From positions 1-6,633 of the forward strand of contig JANYFH010000085.1 in assembly GCA_025362705.1 (NCBI GenBank): DNA of 6,633 nucleotides, written 5' to 3'. The notes under the pieces were generated by a model. The model saw only the letters and a list, made by a program, of their open reading frames with translations. It was not told the origin of the DNA and did not search any database. This document shows positions 1-6,600 of the stretch, one piece after another (position 1 is the first letter of the stretch; each line of letters begins with the position of its first letter). The position numbers and the translations under genes are program-made. Origin of the DNA: Betaproteobacteria bacterium. GTDB lineage: Bacteria > Pseudomonadota > Gammaproteobacteria > Burkholderiales > Usitatibacteraceae.

Positions 1-722
1 TCCGCTGCGGCGATGTCGATATCGATTGTGACGAAAGGTTTGTCGGGGGTCGTGGTCGCGAGAATCTTGCCCTCCGGACTGATGATCCAGCCTGTGCCGC
101 CGCAAGCGCCGGTCGGGTCCACCCGGTTGGACGACACGCTATAGGCACCCGAACGCACAGCGGCCACTACTCCCAGCGACAACCATTTGGCCTTGGTGGC
201 AGCTGCGGTCGCGCGTGGCGAGAGGATGATCTGCACGCCCTGCTCTGTGTAATCGGCGTAGGTTTCCAGTGCCCACATTTCGGTGCAGATATTGAGCCCG
301 AACGTTAGGTCACCCGCGCAGAATGCTGGGAATACGCGATCACCCCTGGCGAACCAGCGCGATTCACGACCGCCCGGCTCATCGGGCAGAAAGAACTTGG
401 CACGCAATGGTTTGAGTCCATCTTCCGTAGACCAGATGAAGCCCTGATTGAAGCACCGACCTTCGGCGCGGACGGGCAGTGTGCCGACGACGTGTGTGGC
501 CTGTAATTCGGGGAGGCGCTGAAGCCAGAATGTGCTCTGCATTTCGGCAGCGGCCCATTGAACGGGATCGAATAGTTCAGCTTCCCACACCGGGTCAACG
601 CACGCAAACTCCGGCAACAGCACGAGTCCGGGCACCTGCTGCGCCATGTGCTGGCGGAGGTCAGCCCATGCTGCTGCCAACGCGGTTGGCTCGTGGGGCA
701 ACTCGCAAACGGTGATATGCAT
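1..722 (-). CDS. Carbon-nitrogen hydrolase (nitrilase superfamily), 3' end outside window
   Basis: This reading frame is open from the ATG at 722 to the window edge, giving about 240 residues without a stop. The C-terminus is missing. The Glu-Lys-Cys catalytic triad of the nitrilase superfamily is visible: Glu38 in LVLLPEF, Lys109 in RAKFFLP, and Cys146 in LNICTEMW, which is followed by a conserved-looking stretch ending IILSPRAT. The fold is the usual alpha-beta-beta-alpha amidase type. Family members hydrolyse amides, nitriles or N-carbamoyl compounds; the substrate cannot be read from this sequence. No signal peptide is seen, so it should be cytoplasmic. The start lies 5 bases after the stop of the M13 peptidase gene and has no good Shine-Dalgarno sequence at normal spacing, so translational coupling in a shared operon is inferred. 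Family members usually run to about 260-300 residues, so most of the protein is present. Superfamily assignment is strong; the specific reaction is unknown. Confidence 0.9.
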   Translation of the reverse strand, partial: MHITVCELPHEPTALAAAWADLRQHMAQQVPGLVLLPEFACVDPVWEAELFDPVQWAAAEMQSTFWLQRLPELQATHVVGTLPVRAEGRCFNQGFIWSTEDGLKPLRAKFFLPDEPGGRESRWFARGDRVFPAFCAGDLTFGLNICTEMWALETYADYTEQGVQIILSPRATAAATKAKWLSLGVVAAVRSGAYSVSSNRVDPTGACGGTGWIISPEGKILATTTPDKPFVTIDIDIAAA

Positions 723-727
723 GGCGC

Positions 728-2812
728 TTACCAGATCCGCACGCGAGCCTTGGGCTCCAGATACAACCGCTGCCCCGGCTGCACATCGAATGCTTCGTAC
801 CAGGCATCGATATTGCGCACGGTGGCAATGCGGTAGCTCTCCGGGGCGTGATTGTCATTGGCAAGATATTTTCGCAGTGCGGTTTCGCTCATCTTGCCGC
901 GCCAGCTTCGCGCAAACCCAATAAAGAATTGGCGATCCTGTTGTCTTACGAATTCTTGGTCGGCCGCTTTGCCGCCGAGAGTGGTGCGATAGGCATCGAA
1001 GGCGGCGGCTAGGCCGCCGAGATCAGCCAGATTTTCTGTAAGAGTCAATTTGCCGTTGATCGCAGCATCTGGCAGCGGACGGTATTCGGAAATTTGATTC
1101 ACCAGCGCTGCGGTCGACGTTTGGTAACCCGACAGATCCTCAGGTGTCCACCAGCGGCGCATGTGGCCGTCCGCTTCGTACTCCGCACCAAGCGTATCGA
1201 CAAAATGACTGACTTCGTGACCGATGGTCGCGCCGATGGCACCGTAGCAGGTGGCTTCTGTGGTCGCTGCATCAAACTTCGGCACCTGTAGCAGCGCCGC
1301 CGTAAAGTTATACGCGTTCTGATTAAACTTGAGAACCGCACCGGCCCAATGCGGTGCGACGGACCATTCGGTTTGCTTGACGCTTTTGCCCAGCCGGCCC
1401 AACGCCTGACGATAGTTCCGATCCGCGACACGCCGGACGTTACCCAATGCATCAGTAGGATCGATGACCAGGTCCGAAAAATCCTGCCACTTTTCCGGAT
1501 ATCCGACACCGAAGTACAGTGACTTCAGTTTCGCCTGCGCCATCACCTTGCTATTGGCAGACATCCAGGTCACCGCTTCGAGGCGGCGGGAAAAAGCCGC
1601 GACGACATTGGCAGCAATAGCCTGCACCCGGGCCTTATGATCAGGTGGAAAGTGACGCTCAACATACAGGCGACCCAGCGCTTCGCTCATGGCTGATTGT
1701 GTGGCTTCCATCGCACGCTGCGCGCGCGGACTCAGCGGTAAACCAGCTGCGCCGCGCATCGCCTGAGCCTGCTCGGCAAAGGCGCGCGGTAGCACATCGG
1801 CATAGCCATGAATGACACGGGTGCGCAGATAATCCTTCCATACATGCAATGGTTCCGATGCGACCAAGGCTGCCGCACCTTTCAAGGCGCTGGGCTGCCA
1901 TGCGACAAAAGATTTTTGTTTGGACAATCCCGCCGCCGCGAGAAAAAGAGACCAGTCCATGCCCGGTGCCTGACTCGTGAAGTCGGCACGTGTCCATAAG
2001 TTATCGGCGTTACGGTCGTTCGAAGATGCCTCGCGCGTTGCGTGGCTCTGAGCAATACTGGTTTCGAGCGCCATCACAGCTTCGGCACGCTTCAACACCG
2101 ATGCGGCGTTATCGAAACCGGCCAGCACCAGAATGTGACCGAGGTACTCACGGTACTGTGTTCGCAGCATTTGCATGCGCGGCTCGGCACTTAAATAGTG
2201 CTCGCGATCTGGCAAACCGAGCCCGCCTTGCAGCAAAAACGCAGGGTAGGTTTTTTCACCGTGGATACTCGCCTGCACCGCGAGGCCCAGCAAATGGGGT
2301 GCGTTATAGATGCCCGCATTCATGGGATCGACATCGGCGCGCAACCCACTCCCCAGCAGTCGGGTCAATGCTGCTTTGTCGCGCACGCGATTAATGCGAT
2401 CCAGCAGCGGCTTGAGGGGCGCAATGCCCTTGGCCTCAATCGCGGACTCGTTCAAATAGGCTGCACGAAAATTGGCCACTTTGCGCGCGGTCGATTCCGC
2501 TGGTGCGGCGACCGCGTCGTCCAGCAAGTTCAAGACCTGCCGTCGGGTCAACTCGTTGATCTCGTCGCGGCCGGTCCAGCGCTCCTTTCCTGCCGACAAC
2601 TCAGTGGCCTTTAGCCAGGCACCGTTGGCGTAGGCAAAAAAATCGTCGCCCGGCTTGATGCTCGCTTCCACGCCGGATTCGCTCACCGATACAGGCTGCC
2701 CGGTCTCGTCCTGCGCGTATGCTGTGGACACGAGCGACCAGGCGAGCGCGGCGACCAACAGCACTGGTGCGATTTGTGCATGCCTCCAAACAACAATCGT
2801 GTTCTTGAACAT
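728..2812 (-). CDS. M13 family (neprilysin/PepO-type) zinc metallopeptidase, exported
   Basis: This is a 694-residue zinc endopeptidase predicted to cut oligopeptides in the periplasm. Residues 1-33 look like a Sec signal peptide: a hydrophobic core near VLLVAALAW, then AYA before Gln34. No lipobox cysteine is present. The M13 N-terminal domain starts with PGDDFFAYANGAW (54-66), and LPDREHYL (200-207) is another family signature. The catalytic domain has the zinc site HEVSH (532-536), with Glu533 as general base, and ENLADLGG (593-600), which supplies the third ligand Glu593 and Asp597. His655 and Arg661 keep the spacing of the transition-state His and substrate-binding Arg of neprilysin. The protein ends in RVRIW, like the family's terminal R-x-W. 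Length fits M13 enzymes (about 650-750). The substrate-binding NAY motif (499-501) is followed by an 8-residue shortening relative to neprilysin, and HGFDD is replaced by HFVDT, so this is a divergent subfamily member. The ATG at 2812 is supported by AGGA seven bases upstream. It probably heads an operon with the downstream hydrolase. Confidence 0.95.
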   Translation of the reverse strand: MFKNTIVVWRHAQIAPVLLVAALAWSLVSTAYAQDETGQPVSVSESGVEASIKPGDDFFAYANGAWLKATELSAGKERWTGRDEINELTRRQVLNLLDDAVAAPAESTARKVANFRAAYLNESAIEAKGIAPLKPLLDRINRVRDKAALTRLLGSGLRADVDPMNAGIYNAPHLLGLAVQASIHGEKTYPAFLLQGGLGLPDREHYLSAEPRMQMLRTQYREYLGHILVLAGFDNAASVLKRAEAVMALETSIAQSHATREASSNDRNADNLWTRADFTSQAPGMDWSLFLAAAGLSKQKSFVAWQPSALKGAAALVASEPLHVWKDYLRTRVIHGYADVLPRAFAEQAQAMRGAAGLPLSPRAQRAMEATQSAMSEALGRLYVERHFPPDHKARVQAIAANVVAAFSRRLEAVTWMSANSKVMAQAKLKSLYFGVGYPEKWQDFSDLVIDPTDALGNVRRVADRNYRQALGRLGKSVKQTEWSVAPHWAGAVLKFNQNAYNFTAALLQVPKFDAATTEATCYGAIGATIGHEVSHFVDTLGAEYEADGHMRRWWTPEDLSGYQTSTAALVNQISEYRPLPDAAINGKLTLTENLADLGGLAAAFDAYRTTLGGKAADQEFVRQQDRQFFIGFARSWRGKMSETALRKYLANDNHAPESYRIATVRNIDAWYEAFDVQPGQRLYLEPKARVRIW

Positions 2813-2819
2813 AATCGGA

Positions 2820-2823
2820 TCCT
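2820..2823 (-). promoter_or_regulatory. Ribosome binding site of M13 peptidase
   Basis: AGGA on the minus strand lies 7 bases before the ATG at 2812. This is normal spacing, and it supports that start, which is also the one that yields a complete signal peptide. Confidence 0.7.
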
Positions 2824-2978
2824 AAATTCAAAAGGTGAAAACGGCGGCAATTGCAATCGCGACGCCATGTTAGGGAATTTGTCATCCGCTGTCGTGCCGT
2901 GTGGCGACACGTTTAGATCAATTTCAGACATTCGATCATGCACACCACACATACCAATAAGTAAGGCTCGACTAAGAG

Positions 2979-2984
2979 ATTATG
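2979..2984 (-). promoter_or_regulatory. Possible -10 box for the M13 peptidase operon
   Basis: CATAAT on the minus strand matches the TATAAT consensus at five of six positions. No recognisable -35 hexamer lies 16-18 bases upstream, so an activator would be needed if it is real. It would give a leader of roughly 160 bases. Its upstream edge abuts the inverted repeat at 2984-3009, which fills the -10 to -35 interval. This is a weak call based on a single hexamer. Confidence 0.22.
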
Positions 2985-3009
2985 TCCGAAAATGATTGTT
3001 TATTCGGAC
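2984..3009. repeat. Inverted repeat GTCCGAA-N12-TTCGGAC
   Basis: Two perfect 7-base arms (2984-2990 and 3003-3009) are separated by 12 bases. The spacing places the arms about two helical turns apart (19 bases between corresponding arm centres), which suits a dimeric regulator. It touches the candidate -10 box of the peptidase operon. It could equally form a weak RNA hairpin. No regulator family is recognised from the half-site. Confidence 0.5.
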
Positions 3010-3057
3010 GAAGCACCGCATCGCCTACTCATGAGGTATTTCGGCACACCACAAGCG

Positions 3058-3072
3058 GCGCGATCATCGCGC
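3058..3072. repeat. Inverted repeat GCGCGAT-C-ATCGCGC
   Basis: Two perfect 7-base arms flank a single central base, giving a 15-base near-palindrome in non-coding DNA. As RNA it would form a 6-base-pair stem with a 3-base loop. It lies about 250 bases before the peptidase start. The function is unknown; a protein-binding site is possible. Confidence 0.45.
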
Positions 3073-3226
3073 ATGGGCCAAGATCGCAGGCTTTCGCTCG
3101 GGTTTGCAACTACGTAGTACCTGGGGGACGTCAATGGGGAGGGTCACCGCGTGATGCCGCTCGCGATTCGACAGACGCGGACATGCTCCAAAAAAAATTA
3201 CTCCCGTGGCGCGGTTGAATGTAATT

Positions 3227-3242
3227 GCGCTCTACGGAGCGC
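3227..3242. repeat. Small hairpin GCGCTC-TACG-GAGCGC beside the terminator
   Basis: Six perfect base pairs close a 4-base loop, 6 bases beyond the A/T tract of the main terminator. On the minus strand it follows the terminator and is not followed by a T-run, so it is not a standard second terminator. It may stabilise or back up termination, or protect a 3' end. Confidence 0.45.
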
Positions 3243-3248
3243 GTTAAT

Positions 3249-3280
3249 AAAAAAACCCCGCAGGATAAATCCTGCGGGGC
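3249..3280 (-). terminator. Intrinsic terminator of the TonB receptor gene
   Basis: On the minus strand a perfect 10-base-pair GC-rich stem (arms at 3270-3279 and 3256-3265; sequence CCCCGCAGGA and its complement) closes a TTTA loop. It is followed directly by seven T residues (3255-3249). It begins 56 bases after the receptor stop. On the plus strand the base run after the hairpin is not T-rich, so the terminator acts on minus-strand transcripts only. It should separate receptor transcription from the peptidase operon. Confidence 0.95.
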
Positions 3281-3335
3281 TTGTCAGTTGCAGACTCCTG
3301 ATTCAGCGTATTGGAAAATTCGCTGGCGACATCAA

Positions 3336-6227
3336 TCAGAAGCGGTATGTCATACCAACGCTGGCGAATCGGCCGACTGCACCAACTTGATGCAACGAAG
3401 GATTGTACGGTGCACCACCGGCGGCGCTAGTATTGATACCGCTTGCACCATAGGTGTCCAAATCGACCGGCGGCTGTTTGTCAAACAGGTTGGTGATCGA
3501 TAATTTCCACGTCAGGTTCTTCGTTGCCCGGTATTGGAACGCCAGGTTGGTGTAGGTGAAGGATTTGACCTTGCAAAATTGGCTTGGCGCATCCGTCCCT
3601 TCAAAGAACCGCGGATTGTTCGCATTGTCGCCAAGTGCCAAGGCACAGGTGGTCGTTCCCACCGAGGGATCGGTGACGTCGTAGCCGCCAATGTAATTGG
3701 TCGTTGAAGCAATCGTGAACGGACCATTTTCATAGGACAAGGTAAGCTGCGCACGATCTTTCGGGCTGCCGGTGTCGCCGCCAACCACCACAGGGCCATG
3801 CGTTCCTGCCAGTTTGTAGGTTTTTCCATCAGGCAGGGTCACATCGTAGGATAGCATGCGGGCAAACGCCAAGCCGGTCGTAAACTGAACACCTCCGCCA
3901 AACTTGAAAGTGTAGTGGGTTTCAATATCGATACCCGTCGTCTTGGTGGAAGACGCGTTGAAGTAGTCTACGTTGACGAACGCAATCGGTCCCACCGATG
4001 AAAGCCCGCTGCTGCCGTCGCCGAATACGACTTGCTGGGGCGTGGCGCGAACGATATGATCCAATACGACAAACGTCGGCGAATTTGCGGCGCTGGTGAT
4101 CTGGTTTTTCAACTCGATGGAATAATAATCCACGGTCGTTGACCAGCTCTTAACCGGCTCGAGAATCATCCCCAGAGTGTACGAGTTCGATTTTTCGGGC
4201 TGCAAGCTCTTGGTTGTTGATTGCAAATAGATTGGGCCAAAACCACAAAAAGCCGGGACGTTCGTTGGGGCGGTCAGGTTAGGTGTGCCGTTCGCATTGC
4301 TGGTTGGGCAAAGCAGGGGATCCCGGACGTTGTTGTTAAACCCGAATAGGGAACCTGCAGTGCCGTTTTCAGCCGGATTTGGTGCCCTGAAGCCCTTGGC
4401 AACCGTGCCACGGAACGAAACTTGATCAACTGGGCTGAATTTGAACCCGGCTTTCGGTGTGGTCGAGCTGCCGTAGGTATCGAAGTTGTCATATCGCACT
4501 GCGGCATCAATTTCCAGGGACTTCAAGACTGGTGCCACGACCTCTGCGTATACCGAGGTGTTCTTTTCCTTACCGATGGCGAAGAAGGCCTGAATAACCT
4601 GCGTGCCGATCTGGTTTTCCTTGGCAGATGGATTATTCAGGCTCTTGTCGACATAAGACGTACCGACACCGAGGCTTAAAGGGCCTCCTGGCAATTGGAA
4701 TAATTCACGCGTGCCCTTGGCTTCAACAAAGTTCAGTTCATCCGTTGACTTGTTTCTACCGCGGGGCGCAACAAATGCTATTACTGCGTCACTATTGCCA
4801 CCAACCAAATTGAAGCGCGTGGCCGGATCGGTTGAGTTTAGTGCCGTCAGCAGATTGGCAAAATTGATCGAACCGGAAACTGCCTGCAAGGTTTCAACCC
4901 GCGTGAATCCCACCGAGCCCTTGACATCCCAATCACCAATATTGCCGGTCAAATCCGACACCAGACGATACGCTTTGGTGTCAAATTCCGTCAGGCGGCC
5001 AATGCCCGGGGTCAGGAAACCGCGTACGTTGGCCGGCGCGCCAAAGGTATTTCCCGGGTAATTGGCTGGAACCGTGAAGGCCGGAATGGCATTGACGATC
5101 TTGGGGATAATTCCAGCGCCGGTAATGGTAATTCCCGCGAAACTGCCGTTGGGGATGGAGGTCATCGTACGGGTTTGCTGTTGTTGGCTGTCAAATACCG
5201 AAGCCTTGGTATTCAATTCCCACCCGTCGGAAAACTTGAGCGTATGGCTGCCGATCAGGTTAATGTTCTTCGATTTGGGCTGTAGCTGGGAGACAGGGTC
5301 CGTGTAAATGCACTGATCCGCTTTATAGCTCGTAAAGTTGCAATTCGGATTGCCAAGGAAAATGACGTTGGCGGTGTTGGCCGTTGATGCACCGCGCCGG
5401 GTCAGAATGGGGGTGAGCAGCCTGGGATTGACCACCAATCCGTTGATGGCTCCGGGACGCATGTCCGAGCCTCCGAAGGGGCGCCAGTCGAAGTTGGTCC
5501 AATCATAGCCGGCACGCTGGTTGAGCATGATTGCATCCTGCTGCCGGTATTCCAGTGCAACATAGCCGCTGTGCTTGTCGCCCGCTTCACCGAAACCATG
5601 CATGATGGAAAACTTTGAGGTTGTGCCGCCGCCATGCTGACTGGTGCCAACCTCGGCGTTCAGGGTCGTTCCCTTATGCGATTTTTTCAGGATCACGTTC
5701 ACCACGCCGGCGATGGCATCGGAGCCATAAACAGCCGATGCGCCGTCCTTGAGAATCTCAATGCGTTCAACGGCGTCAAACGGGATCGAAGAGATGTCGA
5801 CGAAGGCGCGCTGTCCGTCGTCCGACAGGGGATAGGGCGCCATGCGATGACCGTCAATCAATACCAGGGTTGCGCCAAGGGTCAAGCCGCGCAGCGAAAC
5901 ACCGCTGGCGCCGCCTGCGAATGCGCGGTTGAAACCGGTATCGAGCGTACCGTTGCCATTGGCCGTGATATTACGCAGAACTTCAGAAACGCTGGTAAAG
6001 CCGGAATTGACCAGATCCGCAGAGGTGATGACTTGAACAGGGCTGGGGGTCTCGGCGTCAATCCGTCGAATTTGCGAGCCGGTAACTTCGATTCTGTCAA
6101 CTGTTTGCGGCGGCGGCGGCTGTTGCGCAAATGCGACCGGGCCAACTGCAACTGTCAGCGCGGTTGCCCCTAACGCAGCAGAAAGCGCCTGCACCAGGAG
6201 AGTCTTATTGAGCGTTTTTTTATACAT
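3336..6227 (-). CDS. TonB-dependent outer-membrane receptor
   Basis: This 963-residue protein is a gated 22-strand beta-barrel receptor that takes up a bound ligand across the outer membrane using TonB-ExbBD energy. A signal peptide covers residues 1-34 (basic start, hydrophobic core, AFA before Gln35). A short proline run (37-40) and a TonB-box-like DRIEVTG (44-50) follow. The plug domain spans roughly 55-185, with PVQVITSADL, LVLIDGHRMA and the strongly conserved ILKDGASAVYGSDAIAGVVN (158-177). Barrel signatures include KGFRAPNPAE (611-620), LQPEKSNSYTLG (675-686) and ITNLFDKQP (911-919), ending in the outer-membrane TYRF with terminal Phe963. Six cysteines of the mature protein fall in three near pairs (296/306, 640/661, 861/885), suggesting disulfides in outer loops. 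The ligand cannot be named; no neighbouring siderophore or sugar genes are present. The start is fixed by GAGG 5 bases upstream of the ATG. It ends at a strong terminator, so it appears to be a single-gene unit. Confidence 0.96.
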   Translation of the reverse strand: MYKKTLNKTLLVQALSAALGATALTVAVGPVAFAQQPPPPQTVDRIEVTGSQIRRIDAETPSPVQVITSADLVNSGFTSVSEVLRNITANGNGTLDTGFNRAFAGGASGVSLRGLTLGATLVLIDGHRMAPYPLSDDGQRAFVDISSIPFDAVERIEILKDGASAVYGSDAIAGVVNVILKKSHKGTTLNAEVGTSQHGGGTTSKFSIMHGFGEAGDKHSGYVALEYRQQDAIMLNQRAGYDWTNFDWRPFGGSDMRPGAINGLVVNPRLLTPILTRRGASTANTANVIFLGNPNCNFTSYKADQCIYTDPVSQLQPKSKNINLIGSHTLKFSDGWELNTKASVFDSQQQQTRTMTSIPNGSFAGITITGAGIIPKIVNAIPAFTVPANYPGNTFGAPANVRGFLTPGIGRLTEFDTKAYRLVSDLTGNIGDWDVKGSVGFTRVETLQAVSGSINFANLLTALNSTDPATRFNLVGGNSDAVIAFVAPRGRNKSTDELNFVEAKGTRELFQLPGGPLSLGVGTSYVDKSLNNPSAKENQIGTQVIQAFFAIGKEKNTSVYAEVVAPVLKSLEIDAAVRYDNFDTYGSSTTPKAGFKFSPVDQVSFRGTVAKGFRAPNPAENGTAGSLFGFNNNVRDPLLCPTSNANGTPNLTAPTNVPAFCGFGPIYLQSTTKSLQPEKSNSYTLGMILEPVKSWSTTVDYYSIELKNQITSAANSPTFVVLDHIVRATPQQVVFGDGSSGLSSVGPIAFVNVDYFNASSTKTTGIDIETHYTFKFGGGVQFTTGLAFARMLSYDVTLPDGKTYKLAGTHGPVVVGGDTGSPKDRAQLTLSYENGPFTIASTTNYIGGYDVTDPSVGTTTCALALGDNANNPRFFEGTDAPSQFCKVKSFTYTNLAFQYRATKNLTWKLSITNLFDKQPPVDLDTYGASGINTSAAGGAPYNPSLHQVGAVGRFASVGMTYRF

Positions 6228-6232
6228 TTGAT

Positions 6233-6237
6233 CCTCT
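6233..6237 (-). promoter_or_regulatory. Ribosome binding site of TonB receptor
   Basis: AGAGG on the minus strand lies 5 bases before the ATG at 6227. It is a strong Shine-Dalgarno match and supports this start. Confidence 0.85.
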
Positions 6238-6374
6238 TATAAAAAAGTTTCCAAAAAAAATGCAATCCAGCGTCAACGTCACGCCAGAACTGGTGAGGCC
6301 AGAGCAAGTTCGCCGAAGGGCAGAAAAATGGCTGCATAAAAGAGTCGCGCCTAATTGAGCCTCATGACCAAGAA

Positions 6375-6411
6375 TGTTCAAACACGCCAGTATGCAAATG
6401 GCGCTTGAACA
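6375..6411. repeat. Two-part inverted repeat TGTTCAA/CGCCA ... TGGCG/TTGAACA
   Basis: Outer arms TGTTCAA (6375-6381) and TTGAACA (6405-6411) are perfect 7-base complements. Inside them CGCCA (6385-6389) and TGGCG (6399-6403) form a second 5-base stem around a 9-base loop, with a small asymmetric internal loop (ACA against C). In RNA this would make a 12-base-pair interrupted hairpin about 150 bases before the receptor start. In DNA it overlaps a weak promoter candidate and could be an operator. Confidence 0.6.
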
Positions 6412-6418
6412 ACCTCAA
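6389..6418 (-). promoter_or_regulatory. Weak promoter candidate for the receptor (proximal)
   Basis: TTGAGG (6413-6418) and CATACT (6389-6394) on the minus strand each match the sigma-70 consensus at four of six positions, with an 18-base spacer. The two-part inverted repeat overlaps the spacer and -10. This is tentative; a strong promoter is not evident in the leader. Confidence 0.25.
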
Positions 6419-6465
6419 CACAGTGCGAACAATGTGGTGATTACGCTTTTCGTTGTGCTGATTTT

Positions 6466-6493
6466 TTTATCAAAGCGTGTTCACGCCTCACAA
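6466..6493 (-). promoter_or_regulatory. Weak promoter candidate for the receptor (distal)
   Basis: TTGTGA (6488-6493) and GATAAA (6466-6471) on the minus strand match the consensus at four of six positions each, with a 16-base spacer. The palindrome at 6475-6486 lies wholly within this spacer, a classic operator position. Initiation here would give a leader of about 230 bases that includes the hairpin at 6375-6411. Confidence 0.28.
6475..6486. repeat. Palindrome GCGTG-TT-CACGC
   Basis: Perfect 5-base arms flank a 2-base centre. It sits between the -35 and -10 of the distal promoter candidate. A short match like this could arise by chance; its position is the main reason to note it. Confidence 0.4.
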
Positions 6494-6533
6494 TTTCGCG
6501 ACAAATAGCTTGTGTGTTGCAAAGTCGTTACAA

Positions 6534-6546
6534 AACTCGGCGAGTT
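6534..6546. repeat. Palindrome AACTCG-G-CGAGTT
   Basis: Perfect 6-base arms flank one central base, making a 13-base operator-like site about 40 bases upstream of the distal promoter candidate's -35. Confidence 0.45.
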
Positions 6547-6564
6547 ATTGCAAGAGTTAGCGAT

Positions 6565-6590
6565 GAAATTTGATGATTGATACAAATTTC
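6565..6590. repeat. Inverted repeat GAAATTTG-N10-CAAATTTC
   Basis: Perfect 8-base arms (6565-6572 and 6583-6590) are separated by 10 bases, so the arm centres are 18 bases apart. Each arm contains the self-complementary AAATTT, so the element is also a direct repeat of that hexamer. It could be a regulator site; AT-rich sequence raises the chance of coincidence. Confidence 0.5.
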
Positions 6591-6600
6591 CAGTTTCACG

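Larger units (their letters stand above)
2813..3335. other. Intergenic region between TonB receptor and M13 peptidase
   Basis: These 523 bases carry no convincing gene. They hold, from right to left, the receptor terminator (3280-3249), a second small hairpin (3242-3227), a 10-base palindrome ACTACGTAGT (3109-3118), a 15-base inverted repeat (3058-3072), an inverted repeat next to a possible -10 box (2984-3009), and the peptidase ribosome binding site. A smaller repeat, TGTCG/CGACA, spans 2890-2909. The terminator upstream implies that the peptidase needs its own promoter here, but no strong sigma-70 promoter is obvious. A short plus-strand frame (2982-3218) was judged non-coding. Confidence 0.7.

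Noticed and set aside
1990..2614. Overlapping plus-strand open frames of about 135 residues opposite the M13 peptidase
   Set aside because: They are antisense to a complete, motif-verified peptidase gene and show no protein character of their own.
2982..3218. Plus-strand 78-residue open frame in the intergenic region
   Set aside because: It has no recognisable domain, its composition (Arg, Ser, Gly rich) is typical of untranslated DNA, its only SD-like stretch is just 3 bases from the ATG, and it overlaps the palindromes and the peptidase's candidate promoter.
5634..6173. Plus-strand 179-residue open frame opposite the receptor signal peptide and plug
   Set aside because: It lies entirely antisense to highly conserved receptor sequence. 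The minus-strand frame explains the region fully and this frame has no family signature.
6234..6239. TATAAG as a -10 box directly before the receptor ATG
   Set aside because: It overlaps the Shine-Dalgarno sequence, and transcription from it would start at the ATG and leave the ribosome site out of the message.
6421..6468. Plus-strand hairpin plus T-run as a terminator for a plus-strand transcript
   Set aside because: The arms before the seven T residues pair only imperfectly, and there is no plus-strand gene to the left that would need it.
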